From Haloarcula halophila (GTDB lineage: Archaea; Halobacteriota; Halobacteria; Halobacteriales; Haloarculaceae): 64,000 nt of DNA. A program made the translations under genes and the position numbers. The notes beneath the pieces were generated by a model. That model made no database searches. It was not told where the DNA came from and saw nothing but the letters and a program-made list of their open reading frames with translations. This document shows positions 52,706 to 59,811 of the stretch, piece by piece. Location of the stretch: NCBI RefSeq assembly GCF_029278565.1, contig NZ_CP119559.1:1860001-1924000 (forward strand), read 5' to 3'. Within the stretch, counting starts at the first letter, position 1, and every line of letters starts with the position of its first letter.

Positions 52706-53257
52706 TTACGCCTCGACGGCGTCAGCGGCCTTCGCCTGCACTTCCTCGACCTGGGCCTGCATCTCCTCGACCTGCTCCTGGACCTCGTCGAGCTGGTCGC
52801 CGAACTGTTCGGCGGCTTCGATGGACTGGGACTCCAGTTCCTCGTGGGCGTCGACGAGCATCTCGACCTGCTCGGTGACGGCGTCGAGGTACTCCTGGGT
52901 CATCTCGTCGTAGGCGTCGGCGCCTTCGACCATCTCGCTCTCGACGTTGTCGAAGACCTCTGCGTGGTTCTCCAGCAGGAAGTCGTACTGCTCGTCGACC
53001 GCCTGGCGGACCTCGTCGACGCTCCCGGCGACGCCGGGGACGGTCGACTCGATCGCGTCAAGGTAGCTGTGGAAGGCGGTCTTCGAGAGCTCGACACCGC
53101 GGCGCTGTGCCGACTCCTGGGTATCGAGACTGTCGATGACGGCCTCGTTGACGTTCTTCTGGAACTCGAAGCTCTGTTCGAGGGCCTTCTGGCTCTGTTC
53201 GATCGACGCGCGCTGCATTTCGAAAGCTGTCGTGACGGGGGTTGTGTAGTCTACCAT
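52706..53257 (-). CDS. phaP: PHA granule-associated phasin
   Basis: A 183-residue, entirely helical protein that coats PHA granules. Residues ~20-60 are EQSQKALEQSFEFQKNVNE-type amphipathic helices; the C-terminal half is a heptad coiled coil with QLDEVQEQVEEMQAQVEEVQ. It starts five bases after the phaR stop, so the two are translated together. Start at ATG (MVDYTTPVTTAFEMQ), three codons inside the longest frame. Confidence 0.9.
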   Translation of the reverse strand: MVDYTTPVTTAFEMQRASIEQSQKALEQSFEFQKNVNEAVIDSLDTQESAQRRGVELSKTAFHSYLDAIESTVPGVAGSVDEVRQAVDEQYDFLLENHAEVFDNVESEMVEGADAYDEMTQEYLDAVTEQVEMLVDAHEELESQSIEAAEQFGDQLDEVQEQVEEMQAQVEEVQAKAADAVEA

Positions 53258-53262
53258 TGGAA

Positions 53263-53559
53263 TCACTCTGTGTTGTTATTGACCGGGAGGACGACTGCTT
53301 GGACGATGTCCCCTTCGTCGATGTCGAGCGCCTCGCGCTCGGCATCGGGGATGCTGATGCGACCCCCGCTTTGCACGCGGGTCTTGAACGTCGCCATCTG
53401 ACTCATCGCGCCGAGTTGGTTCATATCCATACTCGGCATACCGCCAGTGGCGAATAACTGCTTCATCATCTCCTGCTGTTGTTCCATCGCGTTCTCGCTT
53501 GCCTGTTGCATCCCTTTGAACATCGGGGGCCACAGCAGGCCATCGTCCTCGTCGGCCAT
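53263..53559 (-). CDS. phaR: AbrB-type regulator of the PHA operon
   Basis: A 98-residue protein with a Met/Gln-rich N-terminal part (GMQQASENAMEQQQEMM), which may contact granules or the phasin. A C-terminal SpoVT/AbrB swapped-hairpin DNA-binding domain follows (RVQSGGRISIPDAEREALDIDEGDIV). In Haloferax mediterranei the similar PhaR represses its own phaRP operon and senses granules. That role is assumed here by position and domain. Start at the second ATG (MADEDDGLLW), because the TATA box fits it; the ATG four codons upstream is possible. Confidence 0.9.
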   Translation of the reverse strand: MADEDDGLLWPPMFKGMQQASENAMEQQQEMMKQLFATGGMPSMDMNQLGAMSQMATFKTRVQSGGRISIPDAEREALDIDEGDIVQAVVLPVNNNTE

Positions 53560-53586
53560 CGGTACTACCATCTACACCCTTCAACG

Positions 53587-53594
53587 ATATAAAA
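53587..53594 (-). promoter_or_regulatory. TATA box of phaRPEC
   Basis: TTTTATAT read on the minus strand, centred ~31 bases before the chosen phaR ATG. Confidence 0.5.
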
Positions 53595-53613
53595 CTTCCG
53601 CTGAATACCATCT

Positions 53614-53632
53614 GTTACCATTCAATGGTAAC
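53614..53632. promoter_or_regulatory. Perfect 19-base palindrome, probable PHA-regulator operator
   Basis: GTTACCATT, a central C, then AATGGTAAC: two perfect 9-base half-sites. It lies in the control region shared by divergent phaRPEC and phaJ, about 20 bases upstream of the phaR TATA box. AbrB-like PhaR, or another dimeric regulator, is the natural ligand; the assignment is inference. Confidence 0.55.
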
Positions 53633-53762
53633 GAGTGGATAGCGATAGTCCGCCCCTTCGAACCCACTCTTTCGGGTGATATATATTGGAACTATGATAG
53701 TAAAATCCCGTTCCCGGCCGGTAGCCGGCTTCTCGTGGCTGTAGACGCTGAAACAACGCCAA

Positions 53763-53771
53763 GGTTTAATA
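53763..53771 (+). promoter_or_regulatory. TATA box of phaJ
   Basis: GGTTTAATA, 26-34 bases before the ATG at 53797; leaderless or near-leaderless transcript. Confidence 0.55.
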
Positions 53772-53796
53772 CCCGGACGACTAGATATCAGTATCG

Positions 53797-54411
53797 ATGA
53801 GTTCTGAATCTCACCGGAACCCGCTGTTAGACACGTGGACGGAAACGTCCTCACACATGTTCAACAGCGTTGTCGCGGCCAACCGGGCAGCGTTCGCCGC
53901 CTTCGGTGTCCAACAGGACGGAGCGGACACAGAGGACGTCGTCGAACCCGTAGATCGTATCGAACCCGACGAAGACCTCCCCGAGTGGCACGTCTCGCTC
54001 TCGGAGGACCACCCCGACTACCTGGGTGTCGGCGACCGTGCGGAGTTCACGAAGACGATCTCCGAGGGCGACGTCCGACAGTTCGCCGCCGCCAGCGGCG
54101 ACACGAACCCACTGCATCTGGACGACGAGTTCGCGGAGAACACCCGCTTCCGCGGGCGGATCGCCCACGGGACGCTGGTCGGCAGCCTCATCAGCGCGGC
54201 GCTTGCACGACTGCCCGGACTCACGATCTATCTCTCACAGGACCTGGAGTTCCACAACCCGGTCCGGATCGGCGACCGTCTCACAGCCGAGTGTGAGATC
54301 GTCGAGGACCTCGGTGACGATCAGTACCGTCTCACGACCCGCGTCGTCGACGAGGGTGAAGTCGCCATCGACGGCGAGGCTGTCGTCCTGATCGACGATC
54401 TCCCGAACTAA
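53797..54411 (+). CDS. phaJ: MaoC-like (R)-specific enoyl-CoA hydratase
   Basis: A 204-residue hot-dog-fold hydratase that turns trans-2-enoyl-CoA from fatty-acid oxidation into (R)-3-hydroxyacyl-CoA, the PHA monomer. The hydratase-2 motif is FAAASGDTNPLHLDDEFA (catalytic Asp and His, residues ~92-109), followed by FRGRIAHGTLVGSLISAAL. The first ~60 residues are an extra acidic, partly helical extension that may attach it to granules. Divergent from phaRPEC; the 3' end overlaps the hydrolase gene by four bases. Confidence 0.93.
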   Translation: MSSESHRNPLLDTWTETSSHMFNSVVAANRAAFAAFGVQQDGADTEDVVEPVDRIEPDEDLPEWHVSLSEDHPDYLGVGDRAEFTKTISEGDVRQFAAASGDTNPLHLDDEFAENTRFRGRIAHGTLVGSLISAALARLPGLTIYLSQDLEFHNPVRIGDRLTAECEIVEDLGDDQYRLTTRVVDEGEVAIDGEAVVLIDDLPN

Positions 54412-55250
54412 CAGAAGGCTCGCAGTGCCCGGTTGAACCGCTCCGGCTGCTCCCGGGGCGGACAGTGACCGCACTCCCCCAGTATCTTTAGCTCACTATC
54501 CGCGAGCGACGCGGCCGCTCGTTCGGTCCACGACTTCGGGAGCAGCGGGTCCGCGGCGCCGTGGACCAACAGTGTCGGGACCTCCAGTTCAGCGAGCCGA
54601 CCGGAGTAGTCCGTCTTGAACCCGGTAGCCCGGAACTCGCTGCGCTGCCAGCGGCGCATCGCCCGGACCGTCCGTCGGTCGACGACCGACGCGACCTGCT
54701 CGACCAGTTCCTGTGGCGGTTCGGCCGCACCCATACTCCGCAACCCGGCTCTGATCGCTGGTTTCGACGTGCTGACGCCCTGCCAGAGCATATTGCCTAC
54801 GACGGGTGTCTGGAGGATACCGGTGGCGGCGACCCGCCAGTAGGCGTCGGACCCGAGCCCGTAGCTGTCGACGAGGACGAGTCGTTCCACGTCGCCGCCG
54901 TCGAGGGCGTGTCCCAGCGCCAGTGCGCCGCCCATCGAGAGCCCCGCCATCGCCGGTTCGGTGACCTCGACGGCGTCGAGAAACGCCGCGACCGTCTCCA
55001 GGTAGTACTCCGTCGTGTACGCCCGGTCGGGCTTGTCGCTGTCCCCGTGACCCGGCAGGTCCGGTGCGTAGACGGTCCGCTCGTCCGCGAGTGCGGGCAA
55101 GGCGTGTCGCCACGATACCGTCGCGGCGTCTAGTCCGATCCCGTGGAGAAACACCAGTGGCGGTCCCTCGCCACCGGTCCGGTAGTGAACGTCGACGTCG
55201 TCACCGTCGACAGTCAACTCGACGGAGTCCGACGTGATCTCGCTGGTCAT
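54408..55250 (-). CDS. Alpha/beta-fold hydrolase
   Basis: A 280-residue serine hydrolase. Oxyanion region FLHGIGLDAAT, nucleophile elbow GLSMGGALALG, acid in LVHGAADPLLP and catalytic His in ILGECGHCPPREQPE. It may act on esters or, given the PHA neighbours, on short polyester or acyl-CoA products, though no depolymerase signature is seen. Start at ATG (MTSEITSDSVELTVDGD). Confidence 0.88.
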   Translation of the reverse strand: MTSEITSDSVELTVDGDDVDVHYRTGGEGPPLVFLHGIGLDAATVSWRHALPALADERTVYAPDLPGHGDSDKPDRAYTTEYYLETVAAFLDAVEVTEPAMAGLSMGGALALGHALDGGDVERLVLVDSYGLGSDAYWRVAATGILQTPVVGNMLWQGVSTSKPAIRAGLRSMGAAEPPQELVEQVASVVDRRTVRAMRRWQRSEFRATGFKTDYSGRLAELEVPTLLVHGAADPLLPKSWTERAAASLADSELKILGECGHCPPREQPERFNRALRAFC

Positions 55251-55315
55251 CGCCGGTGCTCAGTGTCGGAGCTGCATCAGCCTTTCTCTCACTGTCTGTC
55301 GACCACCCACTCCGG

Positions 55316-56629
55316 TCACTTCTCATCTCTATTTCTCTCGTAGGCACCGGCTTCGGCGAGCCGTCCCTGCTCGCGGACGATCGACGGCGTTCGACAGCGG
55401 CCGGGTTCGCCGGTCACCTGTGGGATCGTACAGTTGTTACAACTCTCACACAGCGCGTCCTCGCCGGCCAACAGACGCGCTCCCAGTCGTGGCTCGGCGT
55501 AGAACGGCCGGGCCATCCCCACCAGATCGGCGGCGGGCGTGTCGCCATCGGCAGCCAGATAGCGGTCACAGTCCGCCCGCGTCCGGAGACCGCCTTCGAG
55601 CAACACCGGCACGTCGACTCGTTCGCGGACCGCCCGACAGAACTCCGCGTTCCAGCCCGGTTCGTGGTCGAACCGGCGGGCCTGCCACCGATTCAGCAGT
55701 TCCACCGCACGTGCCCGGAGACGGCTCCCGAAGACCGACGCGTAGTCGGCTTGGAGGTCGCTGGCGTCCCACGCACGGTCCGGGAAGTCACCGCGGACGA
55801 TACTCATGTCCCAGAACGTCGACACCTCCACCGGGACGACGGCGTCGTACCCGATCTCGGCGACCCGTTCGGCGATGTCCAGCCCGTCCGCTCTCGAAAG
55901 ATGCCTTCGAACGAATTTTGGTGCGTCGGTCTCCGCAGGGACTTTCGTCACGAGCGGAATCGACCCGGCATGGTCCCGGACGGCGTCGTGGATCGCTTCC
56001 ATGAACCGAACGCCGTCCGCGAACTCGTCGTCCCGGCGGTTGTAGAACGGCGAGAGGAACTGCTGGATCAGACTCATGTTCGCCGCCGAGAGGTGGATCC
56101 CGTCGTAGCCGGCGTCGGCGGCGTAGCCGGCACAGCGGCCGAACTGTTCGGCCAGGCCCCACACGTCCTCGGTCGTGAGCACGTCCGGTCGAAGCGAGAT
56201 TAGACCTGCACGGTCGAGCAGCCGGAGCTGCCAGGGCGGCCGGGAGACGGCCAGTTGGCGCTGGTCCGGATGCCGGGTCCGATAGCCAGCGTGCCAGGTC
56301 GCCATGCTCCGGAGGCCGCCGTGGGCCAACTGGAGGAAGATCCGGCCGCCGTGATCGTGGACGGCGTCGGTCAGCCGTTCGAGGCGCGCCACGAACGACC
56401 GGTCGTGGACCCGGGTCATGTTCGGGGCCGCACAGCCGCCCCTGTCGGTGACGATGCTCGCCCCCTGGAAGACGAGACCGACGCCGGATTCCGCGGTCGG
56501 TTCGAGTTCGTCGACGAGCGTGTCGACGGCGTCGGGGCCGTTGCCAGCACACTCCAGTACCGGTGCCCGGTAGAGCCGGTTCGGGACCGAGACCCCACCG
56601 ATGTCGACCGGTTCGGTCAGTTCGCTCAC
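55316..56629 (-). CDS. Old-yellow-enzyme-type NADH:flavin oxidoreductase
   Basis: A 437-residue TIM-barrel flavoprotein. FMN-binding start VDIGGVSVPNRLYRAPV, active-site HGGRIFLQLAHGG and AGYDGIHLSAANMSLIQQFLSP with the following NRR. The C-terminus carries CESCNNC ... C, spaced for a 4Fe-4S cluster as in 2,4-dienoyl-CoA reductases, but the FAD/NADPH half of those enzymes is absent. It reduces an activated C=C bond; the substrate is unknown. Start at GTG (MSELTEPVDIGG); the longer frame to 56698 has a basic, unlikely leader. Confidence 0.88.
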   Translation of the reverse strand: MSELTEPVDIGGVSVPNRLYRAPVLECAGNGPDAVDTLVDELEPTAESGVGLVFQGASIVTDRGGCAAPNMTRVHDRSFVARLERLTDAVHDHGGRIFLQLAHGGLRSMATWHAGYRTRHPDQRQLAVSRPPWQLRLLDRAGLISLRPDVLTTEDVWGLAEQFGRCAGYAADAGYDGIHLSAANMSLIQQFLSPFYNRRDDEFADGVRFMEAIHDAVRDHAGSIPLVTKVPAETDAPKFVRRHLSRADGLDIAERVAEIGYDAVVPVEVSTFWDMSIVRGDFPDRAWDASDLQADYASVFGSRLRARAVELLNRWQARRFDHEPGWNAEFCRAVRERVDVPVLLEGGLRTRADCDRYLAADGDTPAADLVGMARPFYAEPRLGARLLAGEDALCESCNNCTIPQVTGEPGRCRTPSIVREQGRLAEAGAYERNRDEK

Positions 56630-56728
56630 GGGCGGCTGACGGGGGATACGGCTGCGTCGATACGCGCTCGGACGGTTCCGCGTCGCTCCATGGCCCAATG
56701 TAACACACAGCGGCGAAAAACCCTGTCG

Positions 56729-57217
56729 CTACTTCTCGACCGGCAACAGGGCGACCCGCTCGCGGACGGCGTCGGCCAGCGTCCCCTCGGTCGCGGCCAG
56801 TTCGGTGTCGCTCACGTCGAAAAACGAGCGGACCCGCTCTCGGTCGTACTGGCCCAGCGTCTCGCCTGGGTCGAGCACGTCGGCCACGGCGGCCGCCGCG
56901 GCCGCCTCGTCACCGCCGACGACGACGGCGACGACCGGGCACTCCCCCTCGCTGACGCCCATCTCCAGCGCTTGGCTGATCTGGCGACGACCGGCGGCGT
57001 ACAGCAGGATCTCGACGCCGAAGTCGTCGGCGATCCCCTCGCCGCGGTCGTGGGCGCGGGTCGCGAGTTTCACTGCCCGCTCTATGTGTGCCCGATCGAC
57101 GACGTAGCGGGCGTCGAACGCCTGGATCGTCGCGCCGTGGTCCGTCCCGATCCCGTCCAGCCGTTCGACGAACACCCCCACGTCGTCGACCGTCGCGGTG
57201 CCTTCGACGACCTCCAT
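56729..57217 (-). CDS. cgi121: KEOPS complex subunit Cgi121
   Basis: A 162-residue protein that, in the KEOPS complex with Kae1, Bud32 and Pcc1, helps make t6A37 in tRNAs and binds the tRNA 3' CCA. Recognisable stretches are QAFDARYVVDRAHIERAV, VEILLYAAGRRQISQALEMG and VVAVVVGGDEAAA. It shares one base with the hel308 stop; the Hel308-Cgi121 pairing recurs in Euryarchaeota. Confidence 0.9.
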   Translation of the reverse strand: MEVVEGTATVDDVGVFVERLDGIGTDHGATIQAFDARYVVDRAHIERAVKLATRAHDRGEGIADDFGVEILLYAAGRRQISQALEMGVSEGECPVVAVVVGGDEAAAAAAVADVLDPGETLGQYDRERVRSFFDVSDTELAATEGTLADAVRERVALLPVEK

Positions 57218-59601
57218 CAGAAATCCCCCAGGCTGGACTGGTCCTCGGCGGTCTCGTCCGGTTCCGAGGCGCCGTCCTCGTCGACTGCCACGTCCGGGTC
57301 CGGGTCGACGCCGTCCATCGACGGATCGCGGTGGCCGGCGCTTTCGAGGACGTTTTCGGCGGTCTTTCGCCGGCCCCGGAGCGCCGCGAGGACGGTCGGT
57401 TTCGGGGCGTCACGCAACTGGGCACGGTCGGTGATCCCGGCGTCGTAGAGCCGCCGCGCCCGTTTCCGACCCACGCCGCGCACGCCCGCGAGGTCGATCA
57501 GTTCCTCGCCGACACCGTGTTCGACCCGGCGGCGGGCCTCGCTGATCGCCGGCGCGGCGTCCAGTCCGACCTCGCTGGCTAGGGACTCGGCGGCCCCGAG
57601 CAGCCACTGGGCGGTCTCGACTTTCCCGCGGATGTCCCCTGGACCGACGCCGTAGCGTTCGGTGATCGTCTCCTCGTCGACCTCCGAGGCCCAGTCTTCG
57701 AGCAGGCGAGCGGTCTTGAACGCCGCCAACCAGTCCTCGAAGCGGTCGTCCTCGAACTCGGAGGGGGTCGATCCCAGGAGTTCGCCCTCTCGTTCGTACA
57801 CCGCCATCTCGTACTCCTCGCGGTCGCCCGACCGGAGGTACAGTTCGTACATGTCCGGCGTGCGCGAGACGAGATGGAAGAGGCCGAGCGCCGAGATATC
57901 GTCGGGGTCGGTGTCGCCGGCCCGTTCGCCGTCCGCGAGTTCGCTCGCAGTGGTGAAGCCGCCTTCGCCGGACGGTTCCGCCGTGTCGTCCGTCCCGGCG
58001 TGGCGCTCCCAGTGTTCGAGCCCGTCGACGATCTCGGCGGCGCTCATCGGATCGAGGTAGAGCCGCGAGACTGTGTGGCCCAGTGAGGTCGCGTCGAGTT
58101 CGTCGCCGTCCCGCTCGACGAACCCGTTCCGCTCCAGATACGTGAGCACGTCGTCGACGACCCGTTCGAGCCGGCCGCTCTCCGTGGTCTGGCTGGCGTA
58201 GAGCGTCTGTTCGAGGAACTCCAGCAGCCCGCCACGAGAGCGGGCGAACCCGGAGGCGACCGTCGCGAGGATGTGGGTCCGCAGGGCCGGCTCGGCAGCG
58301 AGTTTCGACCGGACCGGCTCGGGGTCGGCCCAGACGTACCGCTCGAACAGTTCGTCCAGTTCGTCGTGGCTGTTGGCGATCAGCGCGGCCTCGCCGTAGG
58401 GGTCCAGGCCGGGTCGCCCGGCCCGTCCCATCATCTGGTGGACTTCGAGAACCGAGAGCGGTTGCATCCCGCCGGCCTCGCCGTCGTAGCGGCGCCAGTC
58501 CCGGACGACGACGCGCCGGGAGGGCGTGTTCACCCCGGCCGCGAGCGTCGGCGTCGCACAGACGACCTTCACGAGACGGTCCCGAAACGCGTCCTCGACG
58601 AGTTCGCGGTGGCCCCGTGCGAGGCCGGCGTGGTGGAACGCAGCCCCGTCGGCGACGGCGTCGGCGAGGTCATCGCTGGTCTCGGTGTCGCTCACGTCCC
58701 GGATCTCGGCGGCCACGTCGGCCAACTGGTCGCGTTCCTCGTCGGAGAGGTGTGGCCGGACCGTACTCCCCAACCGCCCGGCGGCCGACTCGGCGTTGCG
58801 CCGGGAGTTGACGAACACCAGCGTCGAACCCCCCTCCTCGACCACGTCGCCGTCCTCGTCGGTGTCGTCGGTCAGCGTGTCCCGGACGATGGCGGCGGTC
58901 GGCTTCTCGTTGTTCTGCACGGCCAGCCGTTGCTGGCTCCCGTCTTCGAGATGCAGCGCCTGGCCGTAGTGGACCCCCTTCTGGAGGTCGATCGGGCGCC
59001 AGTCCGAGTCGACGAGTTCGGCGTCGAGCCACCCGGCCAGTTCGTCGGCGTTGCCGATGGTCGCCGACAGCGCCACCGTCTGCAGATCGGGGTTGAGCCG
59101 CCGGAGCTTCGCCAGGGTCACCTCCAGAGTCGGTCCTCGGTTCCCGTCGTCGACGAGGTGGACCTCGTCGCTGACCACGCAGGTCAGGTCAGCGATCCAC
59201 GGCGCGTCGTTTCGCACGAGGGAATCGACCTTCTCGCTGGTCGCGACGACGATGTCCTTGTCGGCCAGCCAGCCGCCGTCGGACTCGTAGTTACCCGTCG
59301 AGACGCCCACGTCCAGCCCGTACTCCTCGAACTGTTCGAACTCCGCGCGCTTCTCGCTGGCCAGCGCACGCAACGGGACGATATACAGCGCCGTCCCGCC
59401 GCGAGCCACCGACGACAGCATCGCCAGTTCCGCCACGAGCGTCTTCCCGCTCGCCGTCGGGATGGCAGCGACGAGGTTCTCACCCCTGGTGACCCCGGCC
59501 TCGACGGCCTCGGCCTGGGGTGGGTACAACTCCTCGATCCCGTCGGCACGTAGATGGTCGGGCAGCCAGTCGGGCACGCCCGGCAGGTCCGCAACGTCCA
59601 T
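57217..59601 (-). CDS. hel308: Hel308-type DNA helicase
   Basis: A 794-residue superfamily 2 3'-5' helicase acting at stalled replication forks. Walker A is [16 protein letters not shown] (~47-62), the DEVH box is [11 protein letters not shown] (~141-151), and motif [21 protein letters not shown] winged helix and ratchet follow, then a helix-hairpin-helix ([17 protein letters not shown]). An acidic tail ends the protein. Start at ATG ([17 protein letters not shown]), with a TATA box 27 bases upstream. Confidence 0.94.
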   Translation of the reverse strand: MDVADLPGVPDWLPDHLRADGIEELYPPQAEAVEAGVTRGENLVAAIPTASGKTLVAELAMLSSVARGGTALYIVPLRALASEKRAEFEQFEEYGLDVGVSTGNYESDGGWLADKDIVVATSEKVDSLVRNDAPWIADLTCVVSDEVHLVDDGNRGPTLEVTLAKLRRLNPDLQTVALSATIGNADELAGWLDAELVDSDWRPIDLQKGVHYGQALHLEDGSQQRLAVQNNEKPTAAIVRDTLTDDTDEDGDVVEEGGSTLVFVNSRRNAESAAGRLGSTVRPHLSDEERDQLADVAAEIRDVSDTETSDDLADAVADGAAFHHAGLARGHRELVEDAFRDRLVKVVCATPTLAAGVNTPSRRVVVRDWRRYDGEAGGMQPLSVLEVHQMMGRAGRPGLDPYGEAALIANSHDELDELFERYVWADPEPVRSKLAAEPALRTHILATVASGFARSRGGLLEFLEQTLYASQTTESGRLERVVDDVLTYLERNGFVERDGDELDATSLGHTVSRLYLDPMSAAEIVDGLEHWERHAGTDDTAEPSGEGGFTTASELADGERAGDTDPDDISALGLFHLVSRTPDMYELYLRSGDREEYEMAVYEREGELLGSTPSEFEDDRFEDWLAAFKTARLLEDWASEVDEETITERYGVGPGDIRGKVETAQWLLGAAESLASEVGLDAAPAISEARRRVEHGVGEELIDLAGVRGVGRKRARRLYDAGITDRAQLRDAPKPTVLAALRGRRKTAENVLESAGHRDPSMDGVDPDPDVAVDEDGASEPDETAEDQSSLGDF

Positions 59602-59627
59602 TACCGATCGATTGGGTCCTGCCGCGA

Positions 59628-59633
59628 TTTAAA
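59628..59633. promoter_or_regulatory. Symmetric TTTAAA box between hel308 and leuS
   Basis: TTTAAA is its own reverse complement. It is 27 bases before the hel308 ATG and, in the other direction, 25 bases before an ATG at 59658 at the head of the leuS leader. It could serve both genes. Confidence 0.45.
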
Positions 59634-59653
59634 CTGTCGCACTGGGGCCGGAC

Positions 59654-59793
59654 ACTGATGTGGACGCCCGGCTCGGTTCACGGGATACGGAGCCGTTCGC
59701 CTCGCCGGCCGAACACTGATGTGGACGACCGGCTCGGTTCACGGGGTACGGAGCCGTTCGCCTCGCCGGCCGAACACTGATGTGGACGGCCGG
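59654..59793. repeat. 61-base tandem repeat before leuS
   Basis: Two complete 61-base units (59654-59714, 59715-59775) and the first 18 bases of a third. Each unit begins ACTGATGTGGACG and contains CGGCTC...GAGCCG inverted halves around a 16-base loop (e.g. around CGGCTCGGTTCACGGG). The units are almost identical (single changes only), so the duplication is recent or under selection. Confidence 0.85.
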
Positions 59794-59811
59794 CGGAGCC
59801 TACGATATCGA

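Noticed and set aside
59719-59811. A 31-residue N-terminal extension of LeuRS
   Set aside because: It is encoded by the tandem repeat, is basic and unlike LeuRS N-termini, and the start MARRYDHTRV matches the family.
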